A stretch of DNA of 64,000 nt from Blautia sp. SC05B48 (GTDB lineage Bacteria; Bacillota; Clostridia; Lachnospirales; Lachnospiraceae): positions 186,001 through 250,000 of the forward strand of contig NZ_CP040518.1 in assembly GCF_005848555.1 (NCBI RefSeq), written 5' to 3'. The notes beneath the pieces were generated by a model that made no database searches, was not told the origin of the DNA, and worked only from the letters and a program-made list of their open reading frames with translations. Both the position numbers and the translations under genes were made by a program. Of the stretch, positions 16,472 through 26,330 are shown piece after piece (the first letter of the stretch is position 1; each line of letters begins with the position of its first letter).

Positions 16472-17851
16472 TTAATTTTTTTCAAGATATTCTTTATTCT
16501 GAGCGATCACCTGCTCCATCACGTCCGGTCCCGGCGCTCCCAAAGTCACACGTTTTTCCACGCAGGTCTTCATACTGATGGCCTCATAAATATCCTCCTC
16601 AAACACAGGACTGATTTCTTTGTACTCGGAAAGCGGAAGCTCATCCAGAGAGATTCCCTTATCCAGACAGAGAAGGACCAGTCTTCCGACGATGCCGTGA
16701 GCATCACGGAACGGTACACCGTGGTTAACCAGATAGTCTGCTGCGTCTGTGGCGTTTGTAAAGCCTCTTTTTGCACTTGCCTCCATATTGGCTTTGTTGA
16801 ACTGCATAGTGGAAACCATGCCGGTAAACAGGGCGATACAGCCCTTTACGGTGTCAATGGCATCAAAGGTCAGCTCCTTGTCTTCCTGCATATCTTTGTT
16901 GTATGCAAGCGGGATTCCCTTCATGGTTGTAAGAATAGATGTCAGCGCTCCGTAAACACGGCCTGTTTTTCCACGGACAAGCTCTGCGATATCCGGATTC
17001 TTCTTCTGCGGCATGATACTGCTGCCTGTGCTGTATGCGTCATCGATCTCAACGAAACGGTACTCATTGGAATTCCACAGAATGATCTCTTCTGAAAAGC
17101 GGCTCAGATGCATCATGATCGTAGAGAATGCACTGAGAAGCTCAATGACATAATCTCTGTCAGATACGGAATCCATACTGTTTCTGGTTGGTGCATCAAA
17201 GCCGAGAAGCTCTGCAGTATAGGCACGATCCAGCGGATAAGTGGTTCCTGCCAGTGCTCCGGCTCCAAGAGGACAGGTGTTCATTCTCTTACGGATATCA
17301 AAAAGTCTGTCACGGTCTCTCCGGAACATCTCAAAATATGCGCCTACATGGTGTGCCAGAGTTACCGGCTGTGCCTTCTGAAGGTGAGTAAATCCCGGCA
17401 TGTAGGTGTGAACATTCTCTTCCATGATCTTCTGCAGGGCAAGAAGAAGGTCCTTCAGTTCCTTATCTGTCTCATCGATCTCGTCGCGGACATAAAGCTT
17501 CATATCCAGAGCTACCTGGTCATTACGGCTTCTCCCTGTATGAAGCTTCTTTCCGGCGTCTCCGATACGATCGATCAGATTCGCCTCCACGAAGCTGTGG
17601 ATATCCTCATACTCAGCTGTGATCTCCAGCTTTCCTGCTTCCACGTCTGCAAGGATACCGTCCAGTCCTTCTGTGATCTGCTTCTTTTCTTCCTCTGTCA
17701 GGATCCCCTGCTTTGCAAGCATGGCAACATGTGCCTTGCTTCCGCGGATATCCTGTCTGTAAAATTTCTGATCAAAGGAAATGGATGCGTTAAAATTGTA
17801 AACCAGCTTGTCCGTTTCTTTTGTGAAACGGCCTCCCCATAACTGTGCCAT
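16472..17851 (-). CDS. argH: Argininosuccinate lyase
   Basis: 459 residues, the usual length. Splits argininosuccinate into arginine and fumarate, the last step of arginine synthesis. Family blocks are LWGGRFTKETDKLVYNFNAS at the start, TGRSRNDQVALD, GFTHLQKAQPVTLAHH, and the fumarase/aspartase signature GSSIMPQKKNPDIAELVRGK with the catalytic serine loop. The ATG follows GTGAGGAAGAATTAAT. No argG is adjacent. It has its own promoter and is separated from asd by about 90 bp. Confidence 0.96.
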   Translation of the reverse strand: MAQLWGGRFTKETDKLVYNFNASISFDQKFYRQDIRGSKAHVAMLAKQGILTEEEKKQITEGLDGILADVEAGKLEITAEYEDIHSFVEANLIDRIGDAGKKLHTGRSRNDQVALDMKLYVRDEIDETDKELKDLLLALQKIMEENVHTYMPGFTHLQKAQPVTLAHHVGAYFEMFRRDRDRLFDIRKRMNTCPLGAGALAGTTYPLDRAYTAELLGFDAPTRNSMDSVSDRDYVIELLSAFSTIMMHLSRFSEEIILWNSNEYRFVEIDDAYSTGSSIMPQKKNPDIAELVRGKTGRVYGALTSILTTMKGIPLAYNKDMQEDKELTFDAIDTVKGCIALFTGMVSTMQFNKANMEASAKRGFTNATDAADYLVNHGVPFRDAHGIVGRLVLLCLDKGISLDELPLSEYKEISPVFEEDIYEAISMKTCVEKRVTLGAPGPDVMEQVIAQNKEYLEKN

Positions 17852-17945
17852 ATTAATTCTTCCTCACTTTTCTTTTTTGCGGCAGAACTATCTTATCCGG
17901 ACATATATGAGATCCGTCTCCCGGACGTCTGCACTTTTCTGTGTT

Positions 17946-17973
17946 AGTGTAACATATTTTTATAAAAATGCAA
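17946..17973 (-). promoter_or_regulatory. argH promoter
   Basis: Minus strand: TTGCAT (17973-17968), a 16-bp spacer, and extended -10 TGTTACACT with hexamer TACACT (17951-17946). It lies about 95 bp upstream of the argH start. Confidence 0.45.
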
Positions 17974-18002
17974 AGTTTTTCATAATTATACGTTTGCTGC
18001 CT

Positions 18003-18668
18003 TCAGCCGTTGTTACTGTTCACTCTGTTCTCAGTAACCAGCCGTTCTCTGTCCATGGCTTCTTTCTTTGAAAATACACAGCCGCAGTAATTCTGCCGGT
18101 ACAGAGCATGCTCATGAGACAGCTCAATAGAACGCTTGTAGCCATTCTTTTTCTTGAAATCTGAAGTCAGATGTGGCACTTTATAGATTTCCGCCAGTTC
18201 CTCACCGATCTCATTAATCTTCTGTGCATTTTTCAGAGGACTGATACTTAAGGTTGTGGTGAAATAATCATATCCTCCCTCCTTCGCCAGTTTTGCCGCC
18301 TCTTCCATCCGCAGGCGGTAACACCGAAAGCACCTCTCTCCTCCTTCCGGAACATCTTCCAGGCCTTTTGCCATCTCATAAAATTCCTTCGGGTCATACC
18401 GGCCCTCCATAAGAGTTACCGGATGGACAAATTCCATCTCCCCGATCAGGCGGCGGATCTCAGCCACACGGTGTGAATATTCCTCCTCCGGTGCGATATT
18501 GGGATTATAAAAAAATATCGTGATCTCAAAATACTGTGACAGGTATTCCATCACATAGCTGCTGCATGGCGCACAGCAGGCATGCAGAAAAAGTCTGGGA
18601 GTTTTCCCCTCTTTCCGGTTTCTTTCAATCAGTTTATCCAGTTCTTTCTGGTAATTTCTCTTGTTCAA
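18003..18668 (-). CDS. queH: Epoxyqueuosine reductase QueH
   Basis: 221 residues. Reduces epoxyqueuosine to queuosine in tRNA using iron-sulfur chemistry; the non-orthologous replacement for QueG. The conserved cysteines are all present: HACCAPCSSYV near residue 30, ERCFRCYRLRM near 110, and QNYCGCVFS near 195. TTTLSISPLKN is also typical. The start appears to be TTG (codons TTG AAC AAG AGA), after AAAGGAATTACAAACA. The last ten or so residues (VTENRVNSNNG) are encoded by a dispersed hairpin repeat, so the tail is probably not functional protein sequence. Confidence 0.92.
   Translation of the reverse strand: MNKRNYQKELDKLIERNRKEGKTPRLFLHACCAPCSSYVMEYLSQYFEITIFFYNPNIAPEEEYSHRVAEIRRLIGEMEFVHPVTLMEGRYDPKEFYEMAKGLEDVPEGGERCFRCYRLRMEEAAKLAKEGGYDYFTTTLSISPLKNAQKINEIGEELAEIYKVPHLTSDFKKKNGYKRSIELSHEHALYRQNYCGCVFSKKEAMDRERLVTENRVNSNNG
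18012..18038. repeat. REP-like dispersed hairpin, copy 2
   Basis: GTTACTG and CAGTAAC arms around TTCACTCTGTTCT. It is nearly identical to the first half of the copy at 27208 (TTACTGTTCACTC-GTTCTCAGTAA). It overlaps the last codons of queH. Confidence 0.65.
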
Positions 18669-18797
18669 TGTTTGTAATTCCTTTCTCTATGACTGTTTTC
18701 AGGCAGACATCGGAGTATACATCCCTGCCATTGGCCTTCTCCCGTTTCAGACATATGATAATATTATACCATTATCTACGAAAAGGAGGCAACATCC

Positions 18798-19565
18798 ATG
18801 AATCCTGTCCTGAAAGTGCGGGACGTGTGTCTCTCCTATCACACCTTGTCCGGTGAGACACCCGCCCTTTCTCATATATCCTTTGACCTGATGCCCGGTG
18901 AATTCCTGTCCATTGTAGGACCTTCCGGATGCGGAAAATCCACTCTTCTGAATCTCATTGCCGGCCTGCTCACTCCGGAGCACGGTTCCATTACTCTGGG
19001 AGGCCGGCCGGTATCCTCCGGCAGTGCCGCTGTAGGATATATGCTCCAGAAGGATCATCTTCTGGAATGGCGAAGCATCTACAAAAATATCCTTCTCGGC
19101 CTGGAGATCCGGAAAGAGCTCACACCCGAAAAGCTGGCACATGCAGAAGCCCTTCTTCAGACCTACGGTCTGGACCGTTTCCGCGATGCCCGCCCTTCCC
19201 AGCTTTCCGGCGGAATGCGCCAGCGTGCTGCACTGATCCGGACCCTTGTGCTGGAACCGGAACTCCTTCTTTTGGATGAACCTTTTTCTGCACTGGACTA
19301 CCAGACCCGCTTAAATGTCAGTGATGATATCGGAAAAATTCTCAAAAGCTCCGGCAAGCCTGCGATCCTGGTCACTCACGATATCTCAGAGGCCATCAGC
19401 ATGGCCGACCGGGTACTGATCCTTTCTGCACGTCCTGCCACTGTACGAAAGATCATTGATATCGATCTGGATATCAGCGACCGCACTCCCCTCTCCTCCA
19501 GAAATGCTCCGGATTTCAAGAAATATTTTAACATCATATGGAAGGAGCTCAATGAAAATGCCTGA
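18798..19565 (+). CDS. ABC transporter ATPase, nitrate/sulfonate/taurine (SsuB/TauB) type
   Basis: 255 residues. Walker A GPSGCGKST, the signature LSGGMRQRAAL, Walker B LLLLDEPFSALD and the H-loop VTHDISEA are all intact. The pattern GYMLQKDHLLEWRSIYKNILLGLEI after Walker A and the closing block are characteristic of importers for sulfonates, nitrate, taurine or thiamine precursors. The ATG follows AAAAGGAGGCAACATCC. The permease gene overlaps its 3' end by 14 bp. No periplasmic-type binding protein is encoded nearby, so the substrate cannot be fixed from context. Confidence 0.9.
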   Translation: MNPVLKVRDVCLSYHTLSGETPALSHISFDLMPGEFLSIVGPSGCGKSTLLNLIAGLLTPEHGSITLGGRPVSSGSAAVGYMLQKDHLLEWRSIYKNILLGLEIRKELTPEKLAHAEALLQTYGLDRFRDARPSQLSGGMRQRAALIRTLVLEPELLLLDEPFSALDYQTRLNVSDDIGKILKSSGKPAILVTHDISEAISMADRVLILSARPATVRKIIDIDLDISDRTPLSSRNAPDFKKYFNIIWKELNENA

Positions 19566-20352
19566 AATTTCCAGACAACAGAAACAATATCTTGCACAGC
19601 AAAAAAAAGAAAAACACATCATCCTTACTGCACGGATACTTCTTTTTGTCCTGTTTATGGGACTTTGGGAAATATCCTCTGATCTTGGATGGATCGATTC
19701 CTTTATCTTCAGCAGTCCTTCCCTGATCGCAGAGACCTTTCTTTCCATGTGCAGGGATCAGTCCCTGTTTACACATATTGCCGTGACACTGGCAGAAACT
19801 CTTATCAGTTTCTTTTTTGTTGTGATCCTGGGTGTAGGAACCGCAGTACTTCTCTGGTGCTCCCGACGGATCGCACGGATCCTGGAGCCATGTCTGGTGG
19901 TACTGAACAGTCTCCCGAAATCTGCACTGGCCCCTCTTCTGATCGTATGGCTTGGTGCCAACGAACGTACCATTGTGGTCGCCGGCATGTCTGTAGCCAT
20001 CTTCGGCTCCGTTATCAATCTGTACTCAGGCTTCTGCCAGGCAGATCCGGAAAAGCTGAAGCTGATCGAAACTCTGGGGGGACACAAAAAGGAAAAGCTT
20101 CTGAAGATCGTCCTGCCCTCCTCCGTTCCTCTTATCCTGAGTGTGATGAAGGTCAACATCGGGCTTTGCCTGGTGGGCGTGATCATCGGAGAATTTATCG
20201 GTGCCCGAAAAGGCCTGGGATACCTGATCATTTACGGAAGCCAGACATTCAGGCTTACATGGGTCCTGATGTCCATTGTGATCCTCTGCATCATTGCCAT
20301 GCTGCTGTATTTTGCACTTTATCTTATTGAAAAGCAGGTCCGAAAGCATTAG
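19552..20352 (+). CDS. ABC transporter permease, nitrate/sulfonate/taurine (SsuC/TauC) type
   Basis: 266 residues with about six membrane helices and the cytoplasmic EAA-type loop ADPEKLKLIETLGGHKKEKL. FIFSSPSLIAETF near residue 55 and VGVIIGEFIGARKGLGYLI near the end are typical of SsuC/TauC permeases. The frame is open to 19456, but the region before 19552 overlaps the ATPase gene. The ATG at 19552 sits just after AAGGAGCTCA, and a second ATG at 19558 is equally possible. It closes with a very strong terminator. Confidence 0.88.
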   Translation: MKMPEISRQQKQYLAQQKKEKHIILTARILLFVLFMGLWEISSDLGWIDSFIFSSPSLIAETFLSMCRDQSLFTHIAVTLAETLISFFFVVILGVGTAVLLWCSRRIARILEPCLVVLNSLPKSALAPLLIVWLGANERTIVVAGMSVAIFGSVINLYSGFCQADPEKLKLIETLGGHKKEKLLKIVLPSSVPLILSVMKVNIGLCLVGVIIGEFIGARKGLGYLIIYGSQTFRLTWVLMSIVILCIIAMLLYFALYLIEKQVRKH

Positions 20353-20356
20353 CTGT

Positions 20357-20403
20357 AAAAAGGGCGTGTAAAAATGATCTCTCATTTTTTACACGCCCCT
20401 TTT
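20357..20403. terminator. Bidirectional terminator between the ABC permease and the EAL gene
   Basis: Arms of about 20 bp (AAAGGGCGTGTAAAAATGA and TCATTTTTTACACGCCCCTTT) with T-runs on both sides. The right half overlaps the last codons of the converging GGDEF/EAL gene. Confidence 0.9.
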
Positions 20404-22808
20404 GCTCTTATAACCTCTGTTTCAAAGTTTTCCCACGGCAAAGGCCGTGCATAATAAAAGCCCTGGATCCCATCGCAGTGCAGGCTTCGCAGGATCTCCA
20501 CCTGTTTTGCTTTCTCCACGCCCTCGGCAAGAACCTTCATTCCCAGGCTGTGTGCCAGCGAAATGGTATGACGGACCACCTGCTGCCCACGAAAATTTTC
20601 TATGTAATCGATCAGACTTTTATCCAGCTTCAGAGTATCGAACGGCAGCTGGGTCAGGCTTGTCATAGATGAATAGCCGGAGCCAAAATCATCCATATGC
20701 AGCTTGAATCCTGCATCCACCATCTTCTCTATGATCTTGCTGATCTGATCATTATACAACGCAGCAGTTTCTGTCAATTCAATGGGAACAGAAGAAAACG
20801 GAATGCCATTTTCTTCCACGATCTTCACATAACGACAGATCATATTATCGTAATGGATACTGGCACGTGACAGATTCACCGAAATCGGAAGTATCTTTTT
20901 CCCTAATCTTATACGTTCCCCCTGAATGCTGCATACTTTTCGGAAAACATATTCATCAAGGCGTACGATCAGACCGTCCTTCTCAAAAAGAGGGATAAAT
21001 TCTCCCGGCGAAACTATAGTCCCTTCCGCTCTCTTCCAGCGCACCAGTGCCTCCGCCCCAACGATCTCTTCTGTCTCCACACTGTATTTCGGCTGCAGGT
21101 AGACTACGAATTCTTCATTGCGTATAGCCTCCTCGAAAGCATTCTCTATCTGTCCGTTACGGATATGTCTCCGTCTCATCTCATCATCATAAAAAGCGAT
21201 CTGGTGCTCATAATCATCCCGGATACTCTTCATGGCCAGAAAAGCTCTGTCACAGATCAGGGTAAAAGGCAGTGTCTTATCCACATTCTCATAGACCCCA
21301 TAGTTGACCACCAGATTAGGAATCGGCGCTCCGCTCTCGACCCTGTGGATAAATTTCTCCATATCTGCCATACGTATCTCTTTCTTTCCATATATGATGG
21401 CTACAAACTGGTCTCCTCCATATCTGCCCACCGTCCCGTAGCGAACCTGATTTCTGTACGTATCTCCCAGATAGGTAAGAACCTGATCTCCGGTCTTCTC
21501 TCCATAGGTTCCGTTGATCCATTTAAAGTTCTTTATATCTGCCACCACCACATGAAAATACTGATTCGTATTAAAGCGCATCAGCGTCTTTGCATGATGG
21601 AAAAAGGCCTATCTGGTATAAAGCCCTGTAAGATCATCATATTCCAGAGCTGAGAGGACCATCACGGACTCTCTCAGCTTGATCACATTGTTGATCTTAC
21701 TTTTTAATATGCGGACATTATACGGTTTCCGTACAAAATCCACTGCTCCCAGTTCCAGACATCGCACCTCATCCTCCAACCGGTTACTTCCGGTTATGAT
21801 GATCACAGGTACAGAGGTCAGCATCACATCATCACGGATCAACTCCAGAAACTGAAATTCATCACATACCGGCACACTCATATCAAGAAGAATTGCAGAA
21901 AGGGTTCTGTAATTCTCAGACAGACACTTCATCCCCTCTGCTTCATTCATCGCAGTGATAACCTCAAAACTGCCCTCCAGATGTTCTGTAAGCGCTTTCC
22001 GATCCGTTTCGTCATTCGCTACGATAAGGAGTTTTCTTCCGGATGCTGTTCCTCCTGGTTCCAGTATGGCCTCCATCTCACTGTACCGTACATCCATATC
22101 CTCATTGGCAAAAGCAAACACCACGGCCTGAAAATCCTCAGCCGTTCCTACTCTGGCACATTTCACATAGAAATATTCAATCCTCCCGTTGCTTCGGCGT
22201 ACACGATAATGTACCATCAACTGGGGAATCCTGGTAAGGCGTTGGCATATCTTCTCAAAATCCATCATCTGATGCATCCGGATCCTGTCCTCCGCCGCAA
22301 CACTGCTCTCAATATAAATATCCATGATCTTCTCATAGGATTCATCCCTGCGAAGTCCCTCTTCCACATAAGCTCCGCCCTGCCCCTGGAAGCGGTACAC
22401 CTGGACCTTATGAGTTTCTCTGTCAACAGAGTAGATATTGACAAAATTTTTTCCGAGGACATTAATGATCCCCATAAGAAGTGGATTCTCCATCATTCCG
22501 CTGCTGATCTCAGCATTAGTCTCTGTATCCGAAAAAACAAGGGCATGTCCTGTCCCGCCGGATTCCAGCGGAATCTCCACAGCATCAACCACACGCAGGA
22601 TATTCCGTCCCGGTTCCAGATAGTTCTTCGGACCTTTGATCCCGTTAATGATCGGACAGACCTCACAGGGAGTTTCTCTGTTTCTCAGACAGCGATAGCA
22701 TTTCTCGCCACTTCTCAGCTGCGGATAGAGCTCACGTGCTGCCTGATTATAGCTGATAATCTTATAATCCTCATCTATGACATACATTCCTGATGTATTT
22801 TTCCCCAC
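20382..22808 (-). pseudogene. PAS-REC-GGDEF-EAL regulator, interrupted by an in-frame amber codon
   Basis: Two open segments in one frame. 22808-21609 encodes a PAS-like domain with a four-cysteine motif (CYRCLRNRETPCEVCPI) and a receiver domain with LLDMSVP. 21581-20382 encodes most of a GGDEF domain and a complete EAL domain. Between them, at 21611-21609, TAG follows the GGDEF opening (DDLTGLYTR) and the frame resumes with AFFHHAKTLM. A CAG to TAG change would explain it, since glutamine is common there. The GGDEF motif itself is degenerate (GGDQF). The EAL part keeps EALVRW, ELTET, MDDFGSGYSS and AEGVE, so the ancestor was probably a c-di-GMP phosphodiesterase. Start: GTG at 22808 is 8 nt after GGAGG; the ATG at 22814 lies too close to it. 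Sequencing error or readthrough are the alternatives to true loss. Confidence 0.85.
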
Positions 22809-22974
22809 AATCATCACCTCCGGATTCGTAAATTTCTCATAGATCCTTCGTGACAGTTACTGTCTCAAAATCCGCAAATATGCCTTCATTGTATACGATT
22901 TTTCTGATAATCGCAATTATCTTTCGTAATTATTTATTTTTATTTTTCATATTGGTTTTATTATATTTCGGTTA

Positions 22975-23628
22975 TCAGCGCATCTGAAAAGATTTCCCCC
23001 TGAGAGGGACTCCGGCAAGCTCCGCAAGCCTTTTGATCCCGGAATCTGCTATGGATACCGCACTCTCCACATGATTGAAATCTGTGGCACTGTAATCAAA
23101 CAGGATATTTCCCTGAGCTTCAAACTCCTCGTCCCGCTCCCAGAAGAAGAATCTCATAGGCATACAGTCAAAGGCCCTGATCTCATATCCCACATCACCC
23201 TGGGGCAGTTCCCTTCCGTCAAGCTTGTGAAACGCTTCCCTCAGTTCCTTTTCATGACCGGAAAATGTAGCACCGAACACATCCGTCTCTCCGATCTGAT
23301 ACGCCGGCGCAAATGGTCTTGCATTCCTGAGATCAGCAAAAGGGACCCACTTATCCATAATAAAAGCCCCCTCTTTCGCATACCCCAGAAGCGTATAAAT
23401 ATTCAGCATCTCCGTAGTATCCGGTTCTCTCTGTCCATCCAGGCTCCGGATACTGCCGTCTTCCAGACTCACCCCATATTTTCTTCCGAAATGAATGATC
23501 GTGAGAAACCCGTTTTCTTCCTTCAGTTCCGGCACCCGTTTATGCAGATCTGCCTGGTCCATCTTCAAAAAGCGTTGTGCCCACTCTTCACATAGTTTTA
23601 CATAGTTGGACATTCTTTCTTCTTTCAT
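22975..23628 (-). CDS. DUF3786 domain protein
   Basis: 217 residues. MSNYVKLCEEWAQRFLKMDQADLHKRVPEL, then LTIIHFGRKYGVSL and a YTLLGYAKEG segment, fit the DUF3786 family found in anaerobes. The C-terminal half ends with LFDYSATDFNHVESAVSIAD. No enzymatic role is known. The start at 23628 follows ACAGGAGAAGACAGG and gives MKEERMSNYV. The frame is open to an ATG at 23775, which also has a passable ribosome site (AGAAGGTTCCGGG) and would add 49 residues not typical of the family. It stands alone between the broken EAL gene and divergent glgC. Confidence 0.75.
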   Translation of the reverse strand: MKEERMSNYVKLCEEWAQRFLKMDQADLHKRVPELKEENGFLTIIHFGRKYGVSLEDGSIRSLDGQREPDTTEMLNIYTLLGYAKEGAFIMDKWVPFADLRNARPFAPAYQIGETDVFGATFSGHEKELREAFHKLDGRELPQGDVGYEIRAFDCMPMRFFFWERDEEFEAQGNILFDYSATDFNHVESAVSIADSGIKRLAELAGVPLRGKSFQMR

Positions 23629-23903
23629 CCTGTCTTCTCCTGTCTGATATCGATATTCTTCCTCCGCTGTATTCCGGACTTTTTTTACAGAATACACTGC
23701 TTTCACATTTTCCGCAAGAATCTTCGCCGATGTATCCGAAATCCGGATATTTCCAATGTTACTTTTTTTCAGCATCCCGGAACCTTCTTAAACGTTTCTT
23801 TTTTCGACAGATCCTCCGGCAATTTTTCCAAATTCGTCTAATTTTTTAACATAAAAATAACGTTTTTTTGCACAAAAAACTGGATTTTCTTTTTTAAAAG
23901 GTG

Positions 23904-23909
23904 TATAAT
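23904..23909 (+). promoter_or_regulatory. glgC promoter -10 box
   Basis: TATAAT directly after TG (GTGTATAATATT), 73 bp upstream of glgC, in a T-rich, unstructured region. No convincing -35 hexamer at the right distance. Confidence 0.45.
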
Positions 23910-23981
23910 ATTAACAAAGTTTATTGTTTTTATGGTTAAAGACACCTGGCAGTAAACAAGAAATGAAAGTGAGGATTCGCC

Positions 23982-25121
23982 ATGAAACAAAACAGTATGT
24001 TAGCAATGATCCTGGCCGGTGGAAGAGGAAGTCGTCTTCACGAATTGACGAATAAAGTTGCCAAGCCAGCCGTTGGTTATGGTGGTAAATACCGTATCGT
24101 GGATTTTCCGCTCAGTAACTGTGCCAACAGTGGCATTGATGTCGTAGGTGTACTGACACAGTATGAATCAGTTTTACTGAACAGCTATGTAGCAGCCGGT
24201 GGCCGCTGGGGCCTTGATGCCAAGGACAGCGGAGTTTATGTACTTCCTCCACGTGAGAAGGCTGATGCCGGTCTGGATGTATACCGTGGAACAGCTGATG
24301 CGATCTCTCAGAATATTGATTTCATCGACTCACAGAACCCAGAATACCTTCTGATCCTTTCCGGTGACCACATCTATAAGATGAATTATGCAAAAATGCT
24401 TGATGACCATATCCAGCATAAGGCAGATGCGACTATTGCAGTTATCGAGGTTCCCATGAAGGAAGCCAGCCGTTTCGGTATCATGAACACCGGTGAAGAT
24501 GACCGCATCGTGGAATTTGAGGAGAAACCGGAACACCCGAAGAGCAATCTTGCCTCCATGGGTATCTACATATTCAACTGGAAGCTTCTGCGCAAACTCC
24601 TGCTGGCAGATATCAAAAATCCGGATTCCAATCACGATTTCGGTAAAGACATCATCCCTACACTCCTTGCACAGGACAAGGCGCTCTACGCCTACAAGTT
24701 CAAAGGCTACTGGAAGGATGTAGGAACCATCGATTCCCTCTGGGAAGCAAACATGGATCTTCTCAGTCCAAACAGTGAACTTGATCTTAACGATCCTACC
24801 TGGAAGATCTACACTGAGGATGCTACATCTCTTCCACAGTATATCTGTGATACAGCTGTGATCAACAATGCTTTCATCACTCAGGGCTGTGTTGTGGAGG
24901 GTGAGATCACCAACTCCGTACTTTTCACAGGCGTCAAAGTCGGTCCTGGTGCCAAGATCATCGACAGTGTCCTGATGCCGGGTGTTGTTGTTGAGGCAGG
25001 TGCCGTTGTCCAGCGTGCTCTCGTTGCAGGCGGAGTCGTGATCGGTGCCAATGCTCGTGTCGGTTCCAAAGACAGTGAGCACATCGAACTTGTATCAAAA
25101 CGTGTAAAGGGGGCTGAGTAA
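23982..25121 (+). CDS. glgC: Glucose-1-phosphate adenylyltransferase (ADP-glucose pyrophosphorylase)
   Basis: 379 residues. Makes ADP-glucose for glycogen synthesis. N-terminal nucleotidyltransferase domain with [35 protein letters not shown], the substrate loop [12 protein letters not shown], and [10 protein letters not shown]. The C-terminal left-handed helix ([20 protein letters not shown]) carries the usual hexapeptides. The gene is followed after 1 bp by glgD, an operon arrangement common in Firmicutes. No synthase (glgA) or branching enzyme gene is present here. The ATG follows GTGAGGATTCGCC. Confidence 0.96.
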   Translation: MKQNSMLAMILAGGRGSRLHELTNKVAKPAVGYGGKYRIVDFPLSNCANSGIDVVGVLTQYESVLLNSYVAAGGRWGLDAKDSGVYVLPPREKADAGLDVYRGTADAISQNIDFIDSQNPEYLLILSGDHIYKMNYAKMLDDHIQHKADATIAVIEVPMKEASRFGIMNTGEDDRIVEFEEKPEHPKSNLASMGIYIFNWKLLRKLLLADIKNPDSNHDFGKDIIPTLLAQDKALYAYKFKGYWKDVGTIDSLWEANMDLLSPNSELDLNDPTWKIYTEDATSLPQYICDTAVINNAFITQGCVVEGEITNSVLFTGVKVGPGAKIIDSVLMPGVVVEAGAVVQRALVAGGVVIGANARVGSKDSEHIELVSKRVKGAE

Positions 25122-25122
25122 T

Positions 25123-26244
25123 ATGTTTAAAGCATTTGGAATCGTGAATTCCTCAGAAAGAAATATTCATGTGGAGGGGCTTCAGGACTACCGTGCGATC
25201 GGCGCCTTTTCATTTCTCGGAAGATATCGTGTCATCGACTTCCCGATCTCAAATATGACCAACAGCGGAATTGAGTACATTCAGGTCTATGTAAAGAACA
25301 AACCCCGTTCTCTTGTGGAACATCTCGGAACCGGACGTCACTACAACATCAATTCCAAGAGTGGTAATCTCCAGATTCTCTTTTCAGAGCATTCCGGAGT
25401 CAACGATATCTATAACACCGATATCGACAACTACTACTCCAATCTGGAGTGCATCGAAGCAGTTCATTATCCGTATGTTGTTATCGCCCCGAATTACATG
25501 ATCTACACTACCGACTACTCCAAGCTGATCGATGCCCATATCGAATCCGGTGCAGATGTGACCATGCTTTATCATTCCGTTGATAATGCCAAGGAGAACC
25601 ATCTGAACTGCCACATCCTGAACCTGAACCGTCAGAAGGGTGTTCTCTCCATTGAGCACAACCACGGCAATGCGAAGAACCGCAACATTTTCATGGATAC
25701 CTACGTAATGAGCAAGGAGCTTTTCATCAGCCTCATCCATAAGGCAAAAGAGATCTCCTCTCTTTATACCCTTGCAGACGTGATCAATGCCGGCTGCAGA
25801 GACGGTGAGCTGGATGTGCGTGGTGTATCTCATCGCGGATATTTTGCAACGATCACTGATTTCAAGAGCTATCACGATGCAAATATGGATCTGATCGACT
25901 ACAAAACTGCAACCGATCTTTTCCATGATAACTGGCCGATCTATACACGCACCAATAACTCCTGCCCGACCCATTACTTTGACACAGCCAATGTTTCCAA
26001 CTCCGTTATCTCCAACGGCTCCATGATCGAGGGAACTGTAGAGAATTCTATTGTCGGACGTGGCTGTACCATCAAAAAGGGCGCTGTTATCAAGAACTGT
26101 GTAGTTCTTGCAGACTGCACCATCGGTGAAAATGTCCATATCGAAAATCTGGTCGTAGACAAGCATGCCAAGATCACACATGCCAAGGAGATCATCTGTC
26201 CTGCAGATGAGCCCGGCTACATCAAACGTAACGATACACTGTAA
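25123..26244 (+). CDS. glgD: GlgD, non-catalytic partner of ADP-glucose pyrophosphorylase
   Basis: 373 residues, related to GlgC along its length (RVIDFPISNMTNSGIEYIQVY, IVGRGCTIKKGAVIKNCVVL). It lacks the GGRG nucleotide loop at the N-terminus (it begins MFKAFGIVNSSERN) and the GDH catalytic motif (APNYMIYTTDYSK instead). GlgD forms heterotetramers with GlgC and changes its activity. The ATG is 1 bp after the glgC stop, with GGGGGCTGAGTAAT as its binding site. The operon ends in a strong terminator. Confidence 0.94.
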   Translation: MFKAFGIVNSSERNIHVEGLQDYRAIGAFSFLGRYRVIDFPISNMTNSGIEYIQVYVKNKPRSLVEHLGTGRHYNINSKSGNLQILFSEHSGVNDIYNTDIDNYYSNLECIEAVHYPYVVIAPNYMIYTTDYSKLIDAHIESGADVTMLYHSVDNAKENHLNCHILNLNRQKGVLSIEHNHGNAKNRNIFMDTYVMSKELFISLIHKAKEISSLYTLADVINAGCRDGELDVRGVSHRGYFATITDFKSYHDANMDLIDYKTATDLFHDNWPIYTRTNNSCPTHYFDTANVSNSVISNGSMIEGTVENSIVGRGCTIKKGAVIKNCVVLADCTIGENVHIENLVVDKHAKITHAKEIICPADEPGYIKRNDTL

Positions 26245-26260
26245 TATTCATATATAATAA

Positions 26261-26293
26261 GGCCTCCGGTTCCTGTGTTATGAACCGGAGGCC
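26261..26293 (+). terminator. glgCD terminator
   Basis: Perfect 12-bp GC-rich arms (GGCCTCCGGTTC and GAACCGGAGGCC) around a 9-nt loop, with only a short T-run (CTATTTAT). It probably serves the converging gene as well. Confidence 0.8.
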
Positions 26294-26330
26294 CTATTTA
26301 TCTCTGTACTCAGCCAGACATATGGATCCA

